A stretch of 64,000 nt of DNA from Stappia sp. WLB 29 (GCF_023507705.1 NZ_JALBGD010000001.1:620001-684000); one strand, 5' to 3'; counted from the first letter of the stretch, positions 26,290-37,963 are shown. Made by a program: numbers and translations. Notes: generated by a model not told the origin, from the sequence alone.

Positions 26290-27366
26290 TCAGAGAGCCT
26301 CGATCCGGGCGCCATTTTCGCCGTCGAAGTAATGCAGGTCCGCAAGCTCGTAATCCAGACTTATCCTCTCGTTCGGACGCAGCGCCACGGTCGGCGCCAG
26401 CCGGGCCGTCAGCTCCTGGCCGCCGAGCCGGCAGATCGCCATCGTGTCCGAGCCGAGCGGCTCGAACACCTCGACCACCGGGGCGATGGCGCCCCCCTTG
26501 TCCCCGGCAAAGGCCAGATGCTCCGGTCGGATGCCGACATCGATCCGCGCCCCGTCGGCGGCCGCCACCTCGCCCAGCCGCAGGGCCGCATCGCCCACCC
26601 GCAGGACCGGCGAACCGCCTGATCTGTCTATGTTTCCGCTGAACACGTTCATCTGCGGCGAGCCGATGAACTCGCCGACGAACCGGCAGTTCGGCCGGCT
26701 GTAGAGCTCGATCGGATGGCCCTGCTGGACGATTTTGCCCCCGCGCAGCACCACCACCCGGTCGGCCAGGGTCATCGCTTCCGTCTGGTCGTGGGTGACA
26801 TAGACCGTCGTCGTCTTCAGCATCGCATGCAAGCGCTTGATTTGCGTACGCATTTCGACGCGCAGCTTGGCGTCGAGGTTCGACAGCGGCTCGTCGAACA
26901 GGAACACGGCGGGCTTCCTCACGATGGCCCGGCCCATGGCCACGCGCTGCCGCTGGCCGCCCGAAAGCTGCCCCGGCTTGCGGTCGAGATAGGCCTCGAT
27001 CTGGAGGATACGTGCCGCCTCGCGCACCTTCGGCTCGATCTCGGAAGCCTTCAAGCCCCTCATCTTCAAGCCGAATCCGATATTCTCGGCCACGCTCATA
27101 TGCGGGTATAGCGCATAGTCCTGGAACACCATGGCCACGTCCCGATCGCGCGGCTCCACGTCGTTGACGACCCGCTCGCCGATCTTCAGGACGCCGCCGG
27201 AGATCTCTTCCAGCCCGGCGATCATCCGCAGCATCGTCGACTTGCCGCATCCCGACGGCCCGACGAAGGCGACGAATTCCCCGTCCTCGATGGCGAGGCT
27301 CACGCCATGGATCGCCCGCACCGATCCGTAATCCTTGACGATCCCCTCCAACCGGATATCCGCCAT
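26290..27366 (-). CDS. Sugar ABC transporter ATP-binding protein (UgpC/MalK/MsmX type)
   Basis: 358 residues. Walker A GPSGCGKST (about 38-46), Q-loop FQDYALYPHMSV, signature LSGGQRQRV, Walker B VFLFDEPLSNLDAKLR, switch His YVTHDQTEAM. A C-terminal TOBE/OB region (about 240-355, with GIRPEHLAFAG) is typical of the MalK group. It drives a carbohydrate importer, almost certainly the binding protein and two permeases encoded in the divergent operon, which has no ATPase of its own. The shared control region has two ATCGAT palindromes. Confidence 0.93.
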   Translation of the reverse strand: MADIRLEGIVKDYGSVRAIHGVSLAIEDGEFVAFVGPSGCGKSTMLRMIAGLEEISGGVLKIGERVVNDVEPRDRDVAMVFQDYALYPHMSVAENIGFGLKMRGLKASEIEPKVREAARILQIEAYLDRKPGQLSGGQRQRVAMGRAIVRKPAVFLFDEPLSNLDAKLRVEMRTQIKRLHAMLKTTTVYVTHDQTEAMTLADRVVVLRGGKIVQQGHPIELYSRPNCRFVGEFIGSPQMNVFSGNIDRSGGSPVLRVGDAALRLGEVAAADGARIDVGIRPEHLAFAGDKGGAIAPVVEVFEPLGSDTMAICRLGGQELTARLAPTVALRPNERISLDYELADLHYFDGENGARIEAL

Positions 27367-27399
27367 GGCCCTCTCCCTTGACCGCCCGTTTTTGCGGGC

Positions 27400-27438
27400 T
27401 TGCATTATCGATAATTTGGATGTTATCGATATCGATAA
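27400..27438. promoter_or_regulatory. Divergent promoter region with twin ATCGAT palindromes (GntR operator candidate)
   Basis: ATTATCGATAAT (27404-27415) and TTATCGATATCGATAA (27423-27438) are perfect palindromes 7 bases apart, in an AT-rich island between the ATPase gene and the GntR gene. TTGCAT (27400-27405) and TATCGA (27424-27429) could be the rightward -35 and -10 with an 18-base spacer, so a bound repressor would cover the promoter. Strong operator candidate for the adjacent regulator. Confidence 0.65.
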
Positions 27439-27528
27439 TGAAGCGCAACCCCGACCGGACAGGCTGGCGGGGCCGGCGCGAGAGGGGCGGCCGACGACGT
27501 TCGGTGGCAAGCAGGGAGCCGGTATCAG

Positions 27529-28223
27529 ATGGCCGTTGAGAGCTTCTCGACCGCATCCGTGATGGATCTTGTCCCCCGGCAGTCGAGCCGGCGCAGCCAT
27601 GCCGTCTTCGTCGCCCTGCAGAAGGAAATCGTGCTCGGCGAGTTGCCGCCGGACTCCTCCCTGACCGAGATGGAACTGGCCCAGCGCTTCCAGTGCAGCC
27701 AGAGCACCGTGCGCGAAGCCTTGATGCAGCTGTCCGAGGAAGGGCTGGTCAAGCGCCTGCCCCATCGCGGCACGCTGGTCGCCCCCTGCCGTGCCGCCGA
27801 TGCCCGTGCGCTTATCAACATCCGCCGCGAGGTGGAGTGCACCTATCTGGAAGAAGTGCTGCGCAATTCCGGCCGCGGCCTCGTCGGCCAACTCCACGAC
27901 GAACTGAACGCCATGCGGAACGCCGCCCGCGACGGCGACGAGTACCGGCTCTCGGTGCATGACCGCGCCTTCCACACCACCTTGTTCGCGGCCGCCGACC
28001 TGCCCCTCGTGGTGCCGATCCTGACCCGCTGCCTCATCCACAATCACCGCTACAAGATCATGAATTCCCAGCCGAACCGGGCGCTGGAGGAAACGGCCGA
28101 GCGGCATGTCCCCATCATCGACGCGCTCAAGGACGGCGATCTGGAGCGGCTGCGCGCCGTGCTCGGCCACCACATCTCCACCATCGTCGACTTCGGCCCC
28201 GATCTCACCGAGGAGGCCGGAGC

Positions 28224-28227
<4 letters not shown>
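27529..28227 (+). CDS. GntR-family regulator (FadR subfamily, FCD domain)
   Basis: 232 residues: winged HTH at about 22-88 (IVLGELPPDSSLTEMELAQRF, QSTVREALMQLSEEGLVKRLPHRGT) and an all-helical FCD ligand domain about 95-220, with D and H residues (VHDRAFH, HRYK, ERHVPIIDALKDGD) able to bind a metal-carboxylate ligand. First gene of the sugar-uptake operon and divergent from its ATPase, so it likely represses both until an inducer, probably a sugar acid or derivative, is bound. GTGA junction with the hydrolase gene. Confidence 0.9.
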
Positions 28228-29141
<914 letters not shown>

Positions 29142-29176
29142 GGAGCGGCCTTAAAATCCAGGGAGGAACCAAGACA

Positions 29177-30394
29177 ATGAAAATGTTCAGGAAATTCGCC
29201 GTTGCCGCCAGCGCTCTGACGCTGATGGCCAGCCTTGCCCACGCCGACAGCACGGTGCGCTTCTGGTACCATTTCGACAATGCCGACAACCCGATGGACG
29301 AGCTCGTCGCCGAGTTCGAGAAGCAGAATCCGGGCATCAAGGTCGAAGCCGAAAACATTCCCTGGAACAGCTACTACGACAATCTCTACACCGCGATCAT
29401 CGGCGGCAATGCCCCCGACGCGGCGATGGTCAAGATGTTCGCCCAGCCGCGCCTCGTCGAGATGGGCGCGCTGGAGCCGATCGGCGCGCGCATCGATGCC
29501 TGGGACGGCAAGGACGGCCTCGAGGACAACCTGCTGAACCTCACGAAGGCCGCCGATGGCGAGACCTACTATCTCCCCGTCCAGTATGTCGTGCTCTACC
29601 TCTACTATCGCCAGGACATGCTGGACGAGCTCGGCCTCAAGGTGCCGACGACCTGCGACGAATTCCGCGATGTCGCCAAGGCCTTGACCCGGGACACCAA
29701 CGGCGACGGCTCGCCGGACGTCTACGGCTTCGGCTTCCGGGGCGGCAAGGGCGGCCACGACCACTGGGCGAGCTTTACCCTCTCCCACGAGGGCGTCAGC
29801 CTCGAGGAGGGGCTGACCTCCGATGCGGGGATTGCCGGCACCCAGTACGTGGTCGACCTGTTCCGACAGGACGGCGTCTTCCCGCCCTCCGCGCCCAATG
29901 ACGGCTTCCAGGAAATCCTCGGCGCCTTCAAGGCCGGCAAGACGGCGATGACCATCCACCACATCGGCTCGGCCAACGGCATCGTCGAGGTTCTGGGCGA
30001 CAAGGTCTCGGCCGCGCCGGTGCCCGAATGCGGCGGCGGCCGCTGGACCTCCTTCGGCGACGAGAGCACCGCGGTCCTCTCCTCGGCCTCCGACAAGGAT
30101 GCGGCCTGGAAGTGGATCTCCTTCCTCTCCTCGCCGGTCAACAACGCCAGGTTCAACGAGGCGACCGGCCAGCTGCCGGTGGTCAAGTCGGATGCCGAGA
30201 GCTGGTCGCTGCACCCGCAGCGCTTCGTCAAGGCGACGGTGGACTCCCTTCCCTATGCCCACCTGCTGCCGAACGTCTCGCAGACCTCCGACTTCGTGAA
30301 CACCGTCTGGCCGGTCAACATGCAGCGCGCGCTGACCGGCGAGATCACGGCGCAGGAGATGAACGAGAAGATCGCCGAGCTCTACGCACAGTAA
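29177..30394 (+). CDS. Sugar ABC transporter substrate-binding protein (family 1)
   Basis: 405-residue periplasmic protein, signal peptide about 1-23 (AASALTLMASLAHA). Family 1 (MalE/UgpB-like) fold: FWYHFDNADNPMDELVAEFEKQNPGIKVE, then GGNAPDAAMVKMFAQPRLVEMGALEPI, and the hinge-side SSPVNNARFNEATGQLPVV. The DTNGDGSPDVYGFGF segment is a common loop. GGGAGGA precedes the ATG. It delivers a carbohydrate to the two permeases that follow. Confidence 0.93.
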   Translation: MKMFRKFAVAASALTLMASLAHADSTVRFWYHFDNADNPMDELVAEFEKQNPGIKVEAENIPWNSYYDNLYTAIIGGNAPDAAMVKMFAQPRLVEMGALEPIGARIDAWDGKDGLEDNLLNLTKAADGETYYLPVQYVVLYLYYRQDMLDELGLKVPTTCDEFRDVAKALTRDTNGDGSPDVYGFGFRGGKGGHDHWASFTLSHEGVSLEEGLTSDAGIAGTQYVVDLFRQDGVFPPSAPNDGFQEILGAFKAGKTAMTIHHIGSANGIVEVLGDKVSAAPVPECGGGRWTSFGDESTAVLSSASDKDAAWKWISFLSSPVNNARFNEATGQLPVVKSDAESWSLHPQRFVKATVDSLPYAHLLPNVSQTSDFVNTVWPVNMQRALTGEITAQEMNEKIAELYAQ

Positions 30395-30570
30395 GCGACT
30401 ATCCCCTGACAGCGACGGGCGGGGCGCAGGCCGCCGCCGCCCGTCGCCCCCTGGAGCCGCCGGCGCCCTACCGGGTGCGGGCATCGGCTCCGGCATTCTG
30501 GAACCGATCAGTTTTTCAGGGCATGCGGCCGGGTTCGGCCGCCCCCGCTGATCCAGCCGACGGCCAGACC

Positions 30571-31488
30571 ATGACCGATACAACCGTTCCCGATGCCGGG
30601 CCGACCGGGCGCCCGCTCGGCCGGCGCGTGCTCCCTTACGCCATGTTGTCCCCGGCGGTGCTGGTGACGCTGGCCATCGTCTTCTTCCCGATGGTGCAGA
30701 CCGCATGGATGAGCCTGCACGACTACGTGCTGTTCCGGCCGAACCATTTCGAGTTCGTCGGGCTCGACAATTTCCGCAAGGCGCTGGCCGACGAGGTGTT
30801 CTGGATATCCCTGCGGCACACCGCGATCTGGATCGGCATCACGATCCCGGCGCAGGTGCTGCTCGGCCTCGCCACCGCCCTGCTGCTGAACCAGGACTTT
30901 CCCTGGCGCCCGCTCGCCCGCGCTCTGATCATTATCCCCTGGGCCCTGCCGTCGGTCGTCATCGCGCTGATGTGGGTGTGGATCTACGACAGCAACTACG
31001 GACTGATGAACGACTTCCTGCTGCGCCTCGGGCTGATCGAGCAGGCGGTGCCCTGGCTCGCCCGGCCGGACACCGCGCTCGGTGCCATCATCCTGACGCT
31101 GACCTGGCAGGGCTTCCCCTTCTTCGCGGTCATGATCCTGGCCGGCCTGCAGTCGATCCCGCGCAGCTATTACGAGGCCGCGGCCATCGACGGGGCCAGC
31201 ACCTGGCGCCAGTTCTGGCACATCACCCTGCCCGGCATCTCCGGCGTCCTGGTGACGGCAATCCTCCTGCGGATGATCTGGGTCGCCAATTCCTTCGATG
31301 TCATCTTCGTCATGACCGGCGGCGGCCCTGGCTACAGCACCTACACCCTGCCGCTCTACGCCTTCGTCAAGTCCCGCACCAATCTCGACTTCGGCTACGG
31401 CTCGGCGCTGGCCGTCCTGTTCACCCTGCTGCTGATGGTGGTCGTGCTCGTCTACCTGCGCCGCACCGGAAAGGCGGTGAGCCGATGA
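30571..31488 (+). CDS. Sugar ABC transporter permease (MalF/UgpA-like)
   Basis: 305 residues with six hydrophobic segments (first about 22-42, [19 protein letters not shown]). EAA loop [22 protein letters not shown] (about 206-227) contacts the ATPase. The 176-base gap after the binding protein holds no strong terminator. ATGA junction with the second permease. Confidence 0.92.
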   Translation: MTDTTVPDAGPTGRPLGRRVLPYAMLSPAVLVTLAIVFFPMVQTAWMSLHDYVLFRPNHFEFVGLDNFRKALADEVFWISLRHTAIWIGITIPAQVLLGLATALLLNQDFPWRPLARALIIIPWALPSVVIALMWVWIYDSNYGLMNDFLLRLGLIEQAVPWLARPDTALGAIILTLTWQGFPFFAVMILAGLQSIPRSYYEAAAIDGASTWRQFWHITLPGISGVLVTAILLRMIWVANSFDVIFVMTGGGPGYSTYTLPLYAFVKSRTNLDFGYGSALAVLFTLLLMVVVLVYLRRTGKAVSR

Positions 31489-32318
31489 GACTGCGCAAGC
31501 TCCCCCTGTGGCGGCGGATCCTGACCGTCGACCTGCCGATGCTGACGATCCTCGCCTTCACGCTCGGACCTTATGCCTGGATGTTCCTCACCTCGGTGAC
31601 GCCGGAGGCCAGGCTTTTCACGGAAGGTCCGTCGATCCTCGGCGCGACGTTCGAAAACTATGCCCGCCTGTTCCGCACCGTCGGTTTCGGCCGCAACCTG
31701 CTCGACAGCCTGATCGTGGCGGGCGGCACGGTCGTCGTTGGCCTCTCCCTGTCGATCACCGCCGCCTATTCGTTCTCGCGCTTCGAGTTCCGGGCCAAGC
31801 GCCTGTTGATGATGCAGTTCCTGCTCATCAACATGTTCCCGCTCGTGCTGCTGATCCTGCCGCTCTTCGTGCTGATGCGCGTGCTCGGCCTGCTCGACAC
31901 CCACGCAGCGCTCATCATCGCCAACTCGACCATCGCCATCCCCTTCTCGGTCTGGATGATGGTCAGCTACATGAACGGCATTCCGCGCTCGCTCGACGAG
32001 GCGGCGATGACCGACGGCTGCACGCGGCTCGGCGCCCTGCGCCGGGTGATCCTGCCGCTCTGCGCACCAGGCATCGTCGCGACCGGCATCTACATCTTCA
32101 TCACCGCCTGGAACGAGTACCTCTACGCGCTGACGCTCGGCGGCCGCAACGTGCGCACCATCACCGTCGCGGTGCAGACCCTGATCGGCGAATACGAGGT
32201 CCAGTGGGGCCTGCTCACCGCCGGCGGCATCATCGGCGCCATGCCCGCGACCGTTCTCTTCCTGCTCGTCCAGAAACGCCTCATCTCCGGCCTCACCCAG
32301 GGCGCGGTGAAGGGCTGA
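31485..32318 (+). CDS. Sugar ABC transporter permease (MalG/UgpE-like)
   Basis: 277 residues, six hydrophobic segments, with the EAA loop [22 protein letters not shown] (about 169-190) and the closing [19 protein letters not shown]-type helix. Partner of the preceding permease. Confidence 0.92.
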   Translation: MRLRKLPLWRRILTVDLPMLTILAFTLGPYAWMFLTSVTPEARLFTEGPSILGATFENYARLFRTVGFGRNLLDSLIVAGGTVVVGLSLSITAAYSFSRFEFRAKRLLMMQFLLINMFPLVLLILPLFVLMRVLGLLDTHAALIIANSTIAIPFSVWMMVSYMNGIPRSLDEAAMTDGCTRLGALRRVILPLCAPGIVATGIYIFITAWNEYLYALTLGGRNVRTITVAVQTLIGEYEVQWGLLTAGGIIGAMPATVLFLLVQKRLISGLTQGAVKG

Positions 32319-32338
32319 GCCTCGAAAGGACCCTCCTC

Positions 32339-33226
32339 TTGAAGAACCCGATTGGCATCATCTCCATGCAGTTCGCCCGCCCCTTCACGGGCGCTGACCT
32401 GCATCATTTCGCAAGGGCGGCAAAGCTCGGCTTCGACTTCGTCGAGCTGCTGGTGCCCGAGCCCGAGGACGGGCTCGACCTTGCCGAGACACGCCGCGCC
32501 GCCGAGGACGCCAGCCTCTTCCTGGTACTCGCCGCGCGCGTCTCGCCGACCCGTTCCATCGCCTCGGACGACCCCGCGAACCGCCAGGGCGGGCTCGACT
32601 ACCTCAAGCGCTGCGTCGAGGTCGCGGACGGGCTCGGCGCCCGGATGATCGGCGGCCCGCTCTACGGCGAGCCGATGGTCTTTGCGGGCCGCCCGCCCGT
32701 GCCGCGCAGCGATGCCGACATCGCGGCCCGCGCCGAGCGCACCGTCGACGGGCTGAAGCAGGCAGCGGCCGTCGCACGCTCCGCCGGCAAGGTGCTGGCG
32801 CTGGAAGCGCTGAACCGGTTCGAGACCGACGTGATCTCGACGACACGGCAGGCGATCGAGGTGGTGGACGCGGTCGGCGATGCCGGCCTCGGCCTGATGC
32901 TCGACACGTTCCACATGAACATGGAGGACCGCTCGATCCCCGACGCGATCCGCGCCGCCGGCAATCGCATCGTTCATTTCCAGGCCAACGAGAACCATCG
33001 CGGGCACCCCGGCACCGGCCATATCGACTGGCCGGCGGTGATGCGGGCGCTGCATCAGGTCGGCTACAAGGGGCCGATCTCGCTGGAGCCCTTCCGCCGC
33101 GCCGACGACCGCGTGGCGCTGCCCATCGCCCATTGGCGCGCGCCGCGCGAAGACGAGAGCGAGAAGCTGATGGCCGGCCTCGGGGTCATCCGCAACGCGC
33201 TGGCGCTGGCGGAGGTCGACCAATGA
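32339..33226 (+). CDS. Sugar phosphate isomerase/epimerase, D-tagatose 3-epimerase-like
   Basis: 295-residue TIM-barrel protein. Metal ligands and substrate motifs of the D-tagatose/D-psicose epimerase group are visible: E in [11 protein letters not shown] and H in [11 protein letters not shown] in [21 protein letters not shown], and E in ISLEPF. It probably isomerises or epimerises a ketose or inosose from the importer. I chose the TTG at 32339, since AAAGGA lies 8 bases upstream; the next in-frame ATG (32366) would cut into the first barrel strand. Overlaps the dehydrogenase gene (ATGA). Confidence 0.87.
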   Translation: MKNPIGIISMQFARPFTGADLHHFARAAKLGFDFVELLVPEPEDGLDLAETRRAAEDASLFLVLAARVSPTRSIASDDPANRQGGLDYLKRCVEVADGLGARMIGGPLYGEPMVFAGRPPVPRSDADIAARAERTVDGLKQAAAVARSAGKVLALEALNRFETDVISTTRQAIEVVDAVGDAGLGLMLDTFHMNMEDRSIPDAIRAAGNRIVHFQANENHRGHPGTGHIDWPAVMRALHQVGYKGPISLEPFRRADDRVALPIAHWRAPREDESEKLMAGLGVIRNALALAEVDQ

Positions 33227-34215
33227 TCGATATCGGCTGGATCGGCTGCGGCCGCCACGCACGGCAGATGCTGCTGCCGCAGCTGGGCCGCAACGGCTTC
33301 CGCATCGCCGCGCTCTGCGACCGCGATGCGGAAGCCCTCGGCGAGGCGGCGGCAAATTACGGCGTCGCCGCCCTGCATCAGGACTATCGCGATCTGATCG
33401 CCCAGCCGGGGCTGGACGCCATCGGCATGGCCGTCGGGCCAGAGCTGCACCGGCTCGCCTCCATCGCGGCGCTGGAGAAGGGCCTGCCGGTCTTCATGGA
33501 AAAGCCGCCGGCAGCCGACGCGGCCGGCGCACGCGAGGTGGCGGCGGCCTCGCAGAAGGCCGGCAAGCCGGTCATCGTCGGCTTCATGAAGCGCTATTCG
33601 ACCGGCAACAGGATCGCCCGCAACGTGCTGGACGGTGGCAGTTTCGGCAAGGTGCTCGGCATCACCGGCAGCTACATGACCGCACCGACCTATTTCGTCG
33701 GCGAGCCGGACTATACCGGCTTCTTCCTGCATCACTGCGTCCACTACATGGACCTCATCCCCTGGTTCGCCGGCGAGGACTTCGGCGACATGCTGGTGCG
33801 ATCAGTAAGCCCAGCGCCGGGCAAGCTGCTGCTGCATGTCAACTTCACCACCAGGGGCGGCACGATCGGCAATGTGGTGATGGGCACGGTGCAGTCGCGC
33901 GGCACACCCATGGAAGAAATCCGCATCATGGGCGACCATGCGCGGCTGGAGATCGACAACATCATCGATGTGCGGCTCTACCGCGACCCGCCGTTCAAGG
34001 CGGACGATCCGGCCGCGACCTTAGACCCGGCCTGCGACACGCTCTCCTGGACGCCCAACTTCACCGCCGCGGCCAACGAGGACCACAAGGGCTATGCCGC
34101 CCTGCTGGCCGACACGGCACGGGCGCTGCGCGGCGAGCCGGCGAGTGCGCCGGACATCGAGGCCGGGGTGCTCGCGATGGAGCGGCTGGAACGCGTGATC
34201 GCGCAGATTTCCTGA
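33223..34215 (+). CDS. Gfo/Idh/MocA-family NAD(P)-dependent oxidoreductase
   Basis: 330 residues. Rossmann fold at the N terminus ([18 protein letters not shown]), the family motif EKPP (about 92-95), and the C-terminal alpha/beta domain with [14 protein letters not shown], where a His/Asp pair lies near the active site. Together with the epimerase-like protein it forms a short sugar-conversion pathway. Last gene of the operon; the terminator of the opposing tRNA-Val begins at its stop codon. Confidence 0.9.
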   Translation: MIDIGWIGCGRHARQMLLPQLGRNGFRIAALCDRDAEALGEAAANYGVAALHQDYRDLIAQPGLDAIGMAVGPELHRLASIAALEKGLPVFMEKPPAADAAGAREVAAASQKAGKPVIVGFMKRYSTGNRIARNVLDGGSFGKVLGITGSYMTAPTYFVGEPDYTGFFLHHCVHYMDLIPWFAGEDFGDMLVRSVSPAPGKLLLHVNFTTRGGTIGNVVMGTVQSRGTPMEEIRIMGDHARLEIDNIIDVRLYRDPPFKADDPAATLDPACDTLSWTPNFTAAANEDHKGYAALLADTARALRGEPASAPDIEAGVLAMERLERVIAQIS

Positions 34216-34248
34216 AAAAACAGCGCGTGAAGCGACGGCTCCACGCGC
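34215..34248 (-). terminator. Terminator of tRNA-Val transcript
   Basis: Minus strand: GCGCGTG / CACGCGC stem (34248-34242 and 34229-34223), 12-base loop, then TGTTTTTT. It is about 65 bases past the tRNA 3' end. Confidence 0.65.
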
Positions 34249-34311
34249 GGTCCGGACGCCCTGTCAAGCAGCGGGCACCGGACGGAAACAAGAACTCGGA
34301 TCAGAAAAACG

Positions 34312-34387
34312 TGGTGGGCGGTGAGAGACTCGAACTCCCGACATCCTCGGTGTAAACGAGGCGCTCTACCAACTGAGCTAACCGCCC
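34312..34387 (-). tRNA. tRNA-Val (anticodon TAC)
   Basis: 76-nt cloverleaf: acceptor GGGCGGT against ACCGCCC, D arm GCTC...GAGC, anticodon arm CCTCG-TTTACAC-CGAGG, T arm GGGAG-TTCGAGT-CTCTC, encoded ACCA. It reads GTA and probably other GTN codons. Confidence 0.97.
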
Positions 34388-34458
34388 GTCCGGCGCGGCC
34401 CGGAACGATCCGGAGCCACCGCGGAAGGAGCCTTGCGGACAGGCCGAAGGCTGGTGCC

Positions 34459-34486
34459 TTTTAAGCTGAGCCGCCGGCGAATTCAA
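34459..34486 (-). promoter_or_regulatory. Candidate promoter of tRNA-Val
   Basis: Minus strand TTGAAT (34486-34481), 16-base spacer, TTAAAA (34464-34459), about 70 bases before the tRNA 5' end. Confidence 0.5.
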
Positions 34487-34585
34487 CCAGTGTGATAACC
34501 GCTGGACGACAGAGCGTCCCGGCTCACACGCGCAGCCCAAGAGCCCCGGACGCAACGAGGCCGCTAGGCAAGCACGTCGCAGACG

Positions 34586-34620
34586 CAAAACGGCCCCGGC
34601 GGGCATCCCGCAGGGGCCGT
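34586..34620 (-). terminator. Rho-independent terminator of hupB
   Basis: Minus strand ACGGCCCC / GGGGCCGT arms (34620-34613, 34597-34590) with a partly paired GC-rich loop, then TTTTG. It begins about 30 bases past the hupB stop. Confidence 0.75.
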
Positions 34621-34648
34621 CAGCGGAGGGTTCGAACGGTCACGCCAA

Positions 34649-34924
34649 TCAGGCGTTGACGGCGTCCTTGAGGCCCTTGCCGGCCTTGAACTTCGGAGTC
34701 TTCGACGCCGGGATCTGGATCGTCTCGCCGGTGCGCGGGTTGCGGCCTTCAGAGGCAGCGCGCTCGGAGACGGAGAAGTTGCCGAAGCCGATGATGCGAA
34801 CTTCACCGCCGCTCTTCAGCGTACCGGTGATCGCGTCGAGCGCTGCGTCGACAGCCTCGCCGGCCTGCGCCTTGGTGAGGCCCGTCTTCTCTGCGACAGC
34901 GGCGATCAGGTCGTTTTTGTTCAT
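34649..34924 (-). CDS. hupB: DNA-binding protein HU
   Basis: 91 residues, the classic HU length. [20 protein letters not shown] start, [25 protein letters not shown]-binding arm region with the conserved RNPRTGE (intercalating Pro), and [14 protein letters not shown] end. It forms dimers that bend and compact DNA. It sits directly after lon, the usual order in Proteobacteria, but with its own terminator and a lon terminator between them, so it is likely transcribed separately. Confidence 0.97.
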   Translation of the reverse strand: MNKNDLIAAVAEKTGLTKAQAGEAVDAALDAITGTLKSGGEVRIIGFGNFSVSERAASEGRNPRTGETIQIPASKTPKFKAGKGLKDAVNA

Positions 34925-35009
34925 GGCAGTCCCTTTCCTGGAAACAGCAAGCCCGACGATTCGTGACAGGCTTCGGGGAGGGACAGTCTTGCGAAATCCC
35001 GCCCGTGGC

Positions 35010-35089
35010 AAGCCGAAAAGCGCAGAAATCCGCGATTTTTCGGCTTTTTGCATGTCAAAGGGGCGCCCGCTGACGCCGGCGCCCCTTTT
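35010..35089 (-). terminator. Tandem 3' hairpins of lon
   Basis: The first stem (arms 35057-35067 and 35078-35088, AAAGGGGCGCC and complement, then TTT on the minus strand) starts about 20 bases past the lon stop. A second perfect 10-bp stem (35010-35019 with 35037-35046) follows; its T tract is on the plus strand, so it may guard against antisense reading of lon. Confidence 0.65.
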
Positions 35090-35108
35090 CCTGTGAATAA
35101 GCGGTGGA

Positions 35109-37532
35109 TCAATGGGCGACGAGCTTGGCCGCGTCATCCTCCTGCACCACCGCCTTGGCAGCCGCATCGGCCGCTGCCTCATCCCACTCGATGGGCTCGG
35201 GCGTGCGAACCAGCGCGGTTTTCAGCACATCTTCCATCCGCGAGACCGGGATGATCTCCAGCCCGTTCTTGACGTTGTCCGGGATGTCCGCGAGGTCCTT
35301 GGCGTTGTCCTCGGGGATCATCACCGTGGTGATGCCGCCCCGCAGCGCAGCCAGCAGCTTCTCCTTCAGACCGCCGATCGGCAGGATCCGCCCGCGCAGA
35401 GTGATCTCGCCCGTCATCGCCACATGGCGGCGCACCGGAATGCCCGTCATCACCGAGATGACGGCAGTGGCCATGGCGATGCCGGCCGACGGACCATCCT
35501 TCGGCGTCGCACCTTCCGGCACGTGCACGTGGATGTCGCGCTTGTCGAACAGCGGCGGCTCGATGCCGAAGTCCACGGCCCGCGAGCGGACATAGGACGC
35601 AGCAGCCGAGATGGACTCCTTCATCACGTCGCGCAGGTTGCCCGTGACCGTCATCTTGCCCTTGCCGGGCATCATGACGCCCTCGATGGTGAGCAGTTCG
35701 CCCCCCACTTCGGTCCAGGCAAGACCGGTGACGACACCGACCTGGTCCTCAAGCTCGGCTTCGCCGTAGCGATAGCGCGGCACGCCCAGGAACTCCTCGA
35801 CGACCGCCTCGTCGACCTTGATGGCCGGCTTTTCGGACATCAGGATCTCCTTGACCGCCTTACGGGCCAGCGTCGCCAGCTCGCGCTCGAGGTTACGCAC
35901 GCCCGCCTCGCGGGTGTAGCGCCGGATCACCTTGCGAAGAGCCTCGTCCGATACCTCGAACTCGCCCTTGCGCAGCCCGTGGTCCTTCTCCGCCTTGGGC
36001 AGCAGGTGACGACGGGCGATCTGCACCTTCTCGTCTTCGGTGTAGCCGGCGATGCGGATGATCTCCATCCGGTCCATCAGCGGCGCCGGGATGTTGAGGG
36101 TATTGGCCGTGGTCACGAACATCACGTCCGAGAGGTCGTACTCGATCTCCAGGTAGTGATCCATGAAGGACGAGTTCTGCTCCGGATCCAGCACCTCCAG
36201 CAGGGCCGAGGACGGGTCGCCGCGGAAGTCCATGCCCATCTTGTCGATCTCGTCGAGCAGGAAGAGCGGATTGGCCTTCTTCGCCTTCTTCATCGACTGG
36301 ATGACCTTGCCGGGCATCGAGCCGATATAGGTGCGCCGGTGACCGCGGATTTCCGCCTCGTCACGCACGCCGCCGAGCGACATGCGCACGAATTCGCGGC
36401 CCGTCGACTTGGCGATCGACTTGCCGAGCGAGGTCTTGCCGACACCCGGAGGACCGACAAGGCACAGGATCGGGCCCTTCAGCTTGTTGGCGCGCTTCTG
36501 CACGGCAAGATACTCGACGATGCGGTCCTTGACCTTCTCCAGGCCGTAGTGGTCCGCGTCCAGCACCTCCTGGGCATGCTTGAGGTCGTGCTTGACCTTG
36601 CCCTTCTTGCCCCACGGGATACCCAGCAGCCAGTCGAGATAGTTGCGCACGACCGTGGCTTCCGCCGACATCGGGCTCATCTGCTTGAGCTTGCGCAGCT
36701 CCGCATTGGCCTTCTCGCGCGCTTCCTTCGACAGCTTGGTCTTGGCAATGCGCTCTTCCAGTTCGGCCACCTCGTCGCGGCCTTCCTCGCCGTCACCGAG
36801 CTCCTTCTGGATCGCCTTCATCTGCTCGTTCAGATAGTACTCGCGCTGGGTCTTCTCCATCTGGCGCTTGACGCGCGAGCGGATGCGCTTTTCCACCTGC
36901 AGGACGGAGATCTCGCTCTCCATCAGGCCGAGGACGCGCTCAAGACGCCCGGCGACGGAGGTGATCGCAAGGATCTCCTGCTTCTCCGGGATCTTCACCG
37001 CCAGATGCGAGGCGATCGTGTCGGCGAGCTTGGAATTGTCGTCGATCTGGCCGATCGCGCCGAGGACTTCGGGCGAAACCTTCTTGTTGAGTTTCACGTA
37101 ATTGTCGAACTCGGCAACGACCGACCGCGACAGCGCCTCCACCTCGACCGTATCGGTGTCGGTGTCGGGCAGTGCCGCGGCATGCGCCTCGAACAGGTCA
37201 CTCCGGTCCGTGAAGGACGAGATGCGGGCGCGCGAAACGCCCTCGACCAGCACCTTCACCGTGTTGTCCGGCAGCTTGAGCAGCTGCAGCACGGTGGCGA
37301 GCGTGCCGACCTCGTAGATGTCGGAGGGCGAAGGCTCGTCGTCGGAAGCGTTGATCTGCGTCGCAAGCAGGATCTGCTTGTCGGCGCTCATCACCTCCTC
37401 GAGGGCACGGATCGACTTCTCGCGGCCGACGAACAGCGGCACGATCATGTGCGGGAACACGACGATATCGCGCAAGGGGAGGACGGCATGGAGGGTGCTT
37501 TCGCCCTCGGTCCGCGCATCGAAATCAGTCAT
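35109..37532 (-). CDS. lon: ATP-dependent protease La (Lon)
   Basis: 807-residue hexameric cytoplasmic protease that destroys misfolded and regulatory proteins. The N-terminal LON substrate domain runs about 15-210 ([23 protein letters not shown]), then a coiled region, then the AAA+ module with Walker [10 protein letters not shown] and Walker [11 protein letters not shown], then the protease domain with catalytic Ser in KDGPSAG and Lys in KEKLLAAL. The ATG at 37532 follows AAGGAA; an open frame of 16 more codons upstream is not conserved. In Caulobacter relatives Lon degrades CcrM, DnaA and SciP. Confidence 0.98.
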   Translation of the reverse strand: MTDFDARTEGESTLHAVLPLRDIVVFPHMIVPLFVGREKSIRALEEVMSADKQILLATQINASDDEPSPSDIYEVGTLATVLQLLKLPDNTVKVLVEGVSRARISSFTDRSDLFEAHAAALPDTDTDTVEVEALSRSVVAEFDNYVKLNKKVSPEVLGAIGQIDDNSKLADTIASHLAVKIPEKQEILAITSVAGRLERVLGLMESEISVLQVEKRIRSRVKRQMEKTQREYYLNEQMKAIQKELGDGEEGRDEVAELEERIAKTKLSKEAREKANAELRKLKQMSPMSAEATVVRNYLDWLLGIPWGKKGKVKHDLKHAQEVLDADHYGLEKVKDRIVEYLAVQKRANKLKGPILCLVGPPGVGKTSLGKSIAKSTGREFVRMSLGGVRDEAEIRGHRRTYIGSMPGKVIQSMKKAKKANPLFLLDEIDKMGMDFRGDPSSALLEVLDPEQNSSFMDHYLEIEYDLSDVMFVTTANTLNIPAPLMDRMEIIRIAGYTEDEKVQIARRHLLPKAEKDHGLRKGEFEVSDEALRKVIRRYTREAGVRNLERELATLARKAVKEILMSEKPAIKVDEAVVEEFLGVPRYRYGEAELEDQVGVVTGLAWTEVGGELLTIEGVMMPGKGKMTVTGNLRDVMKESISAAASYVRSRAVDFGIEPPLFDKRDIHVHVPEGATPKDGPSAGIAMATAVISVMTGIPVRRHVAMTGEITLRGRILPIGGLKEKLLAALRGGITTVMIPEDNAKDLADIPDNVKNGLEIIPVSRMEDVLKTALVRTPEPIEWDEAAADAAAKAVVQEDDAAKLVAH

Positions 37533-37724
37533 GGATCTTCCTTTCCTTGCGAACCCGCCGCCCCGGGGAGTGGCAGACACGACGGGCGCATTACGGAAGC
37601 GGTGCCAGGATCATCTTGCCCCCTGCCCGGCCGATGGCCGATGGGAGCTGGCGTCCAGACCGGCCGACCACCCTCGCCCCGTTTGCCGGGCACGGCGGCG
37701 GTCGCCCCGCTTGCCTGTTATGCC

Positions 37725-37756
37725 AATAGGTGGCGAGCCCCCCGCAACGTGTCAAG
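37725..37756 (-). promoter_or_regulatory. Candidate promoter of lon (sigma-70 or heat-shock type)
   Basis: Minus strand CTTGACA (37756-37750) followed about 18 bases later by ACCTATT (37731-37725). The CTTGAC/CYTAT words resemble the alphaproteobacterial RpoH pattern but the spacing is long. It is about 190 bases before the lon ATG, inside a 460-base gap (37533-37992) that otherwise holds only the clpX terminator. Confidence 0.35.
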
Positions 37757-37930
37757 GCACGCTGACCGCGCGGGCGCCCCGCGTTGACCTTGAGTCTAAG
37801 CCCAAACCGGCTTGATTCGCCGAAAATCTGCGCTTCCCCGCGAGGGAAAAGGCAGAAAGCCGGGGAAATCCGTTAAAACTCTGCCGCAGCGGAAACCTGA
37901 CAATTCGTCCGACCGGGATCCTGCGACGGC

Positions 37931-37963
37931 AAAGGCCCCGGACCGTTGCCAGACCGGGGCCTT
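37931..37963 (-). terminator. Rho-independent terminator of clpX
   Basis: Minus strand AAGGCCCCGG / CCGGGGCCTT (37963-37954, 37941-37932), 12-base loop, then TTT; 30 bases past the clpX stop. Confidence 0.75.

Noticed and set aside
35112-37787. Long open frame antisense to lon (about 890 codons), and similar long antisense frames over glnA, lptD, pepA and trigger factor
   Set aside because: A by-product of GC-rich third positions in the real genes. The translations are low-complexity (R, A, H, L, D rich) and have no family features or ribosome sites.
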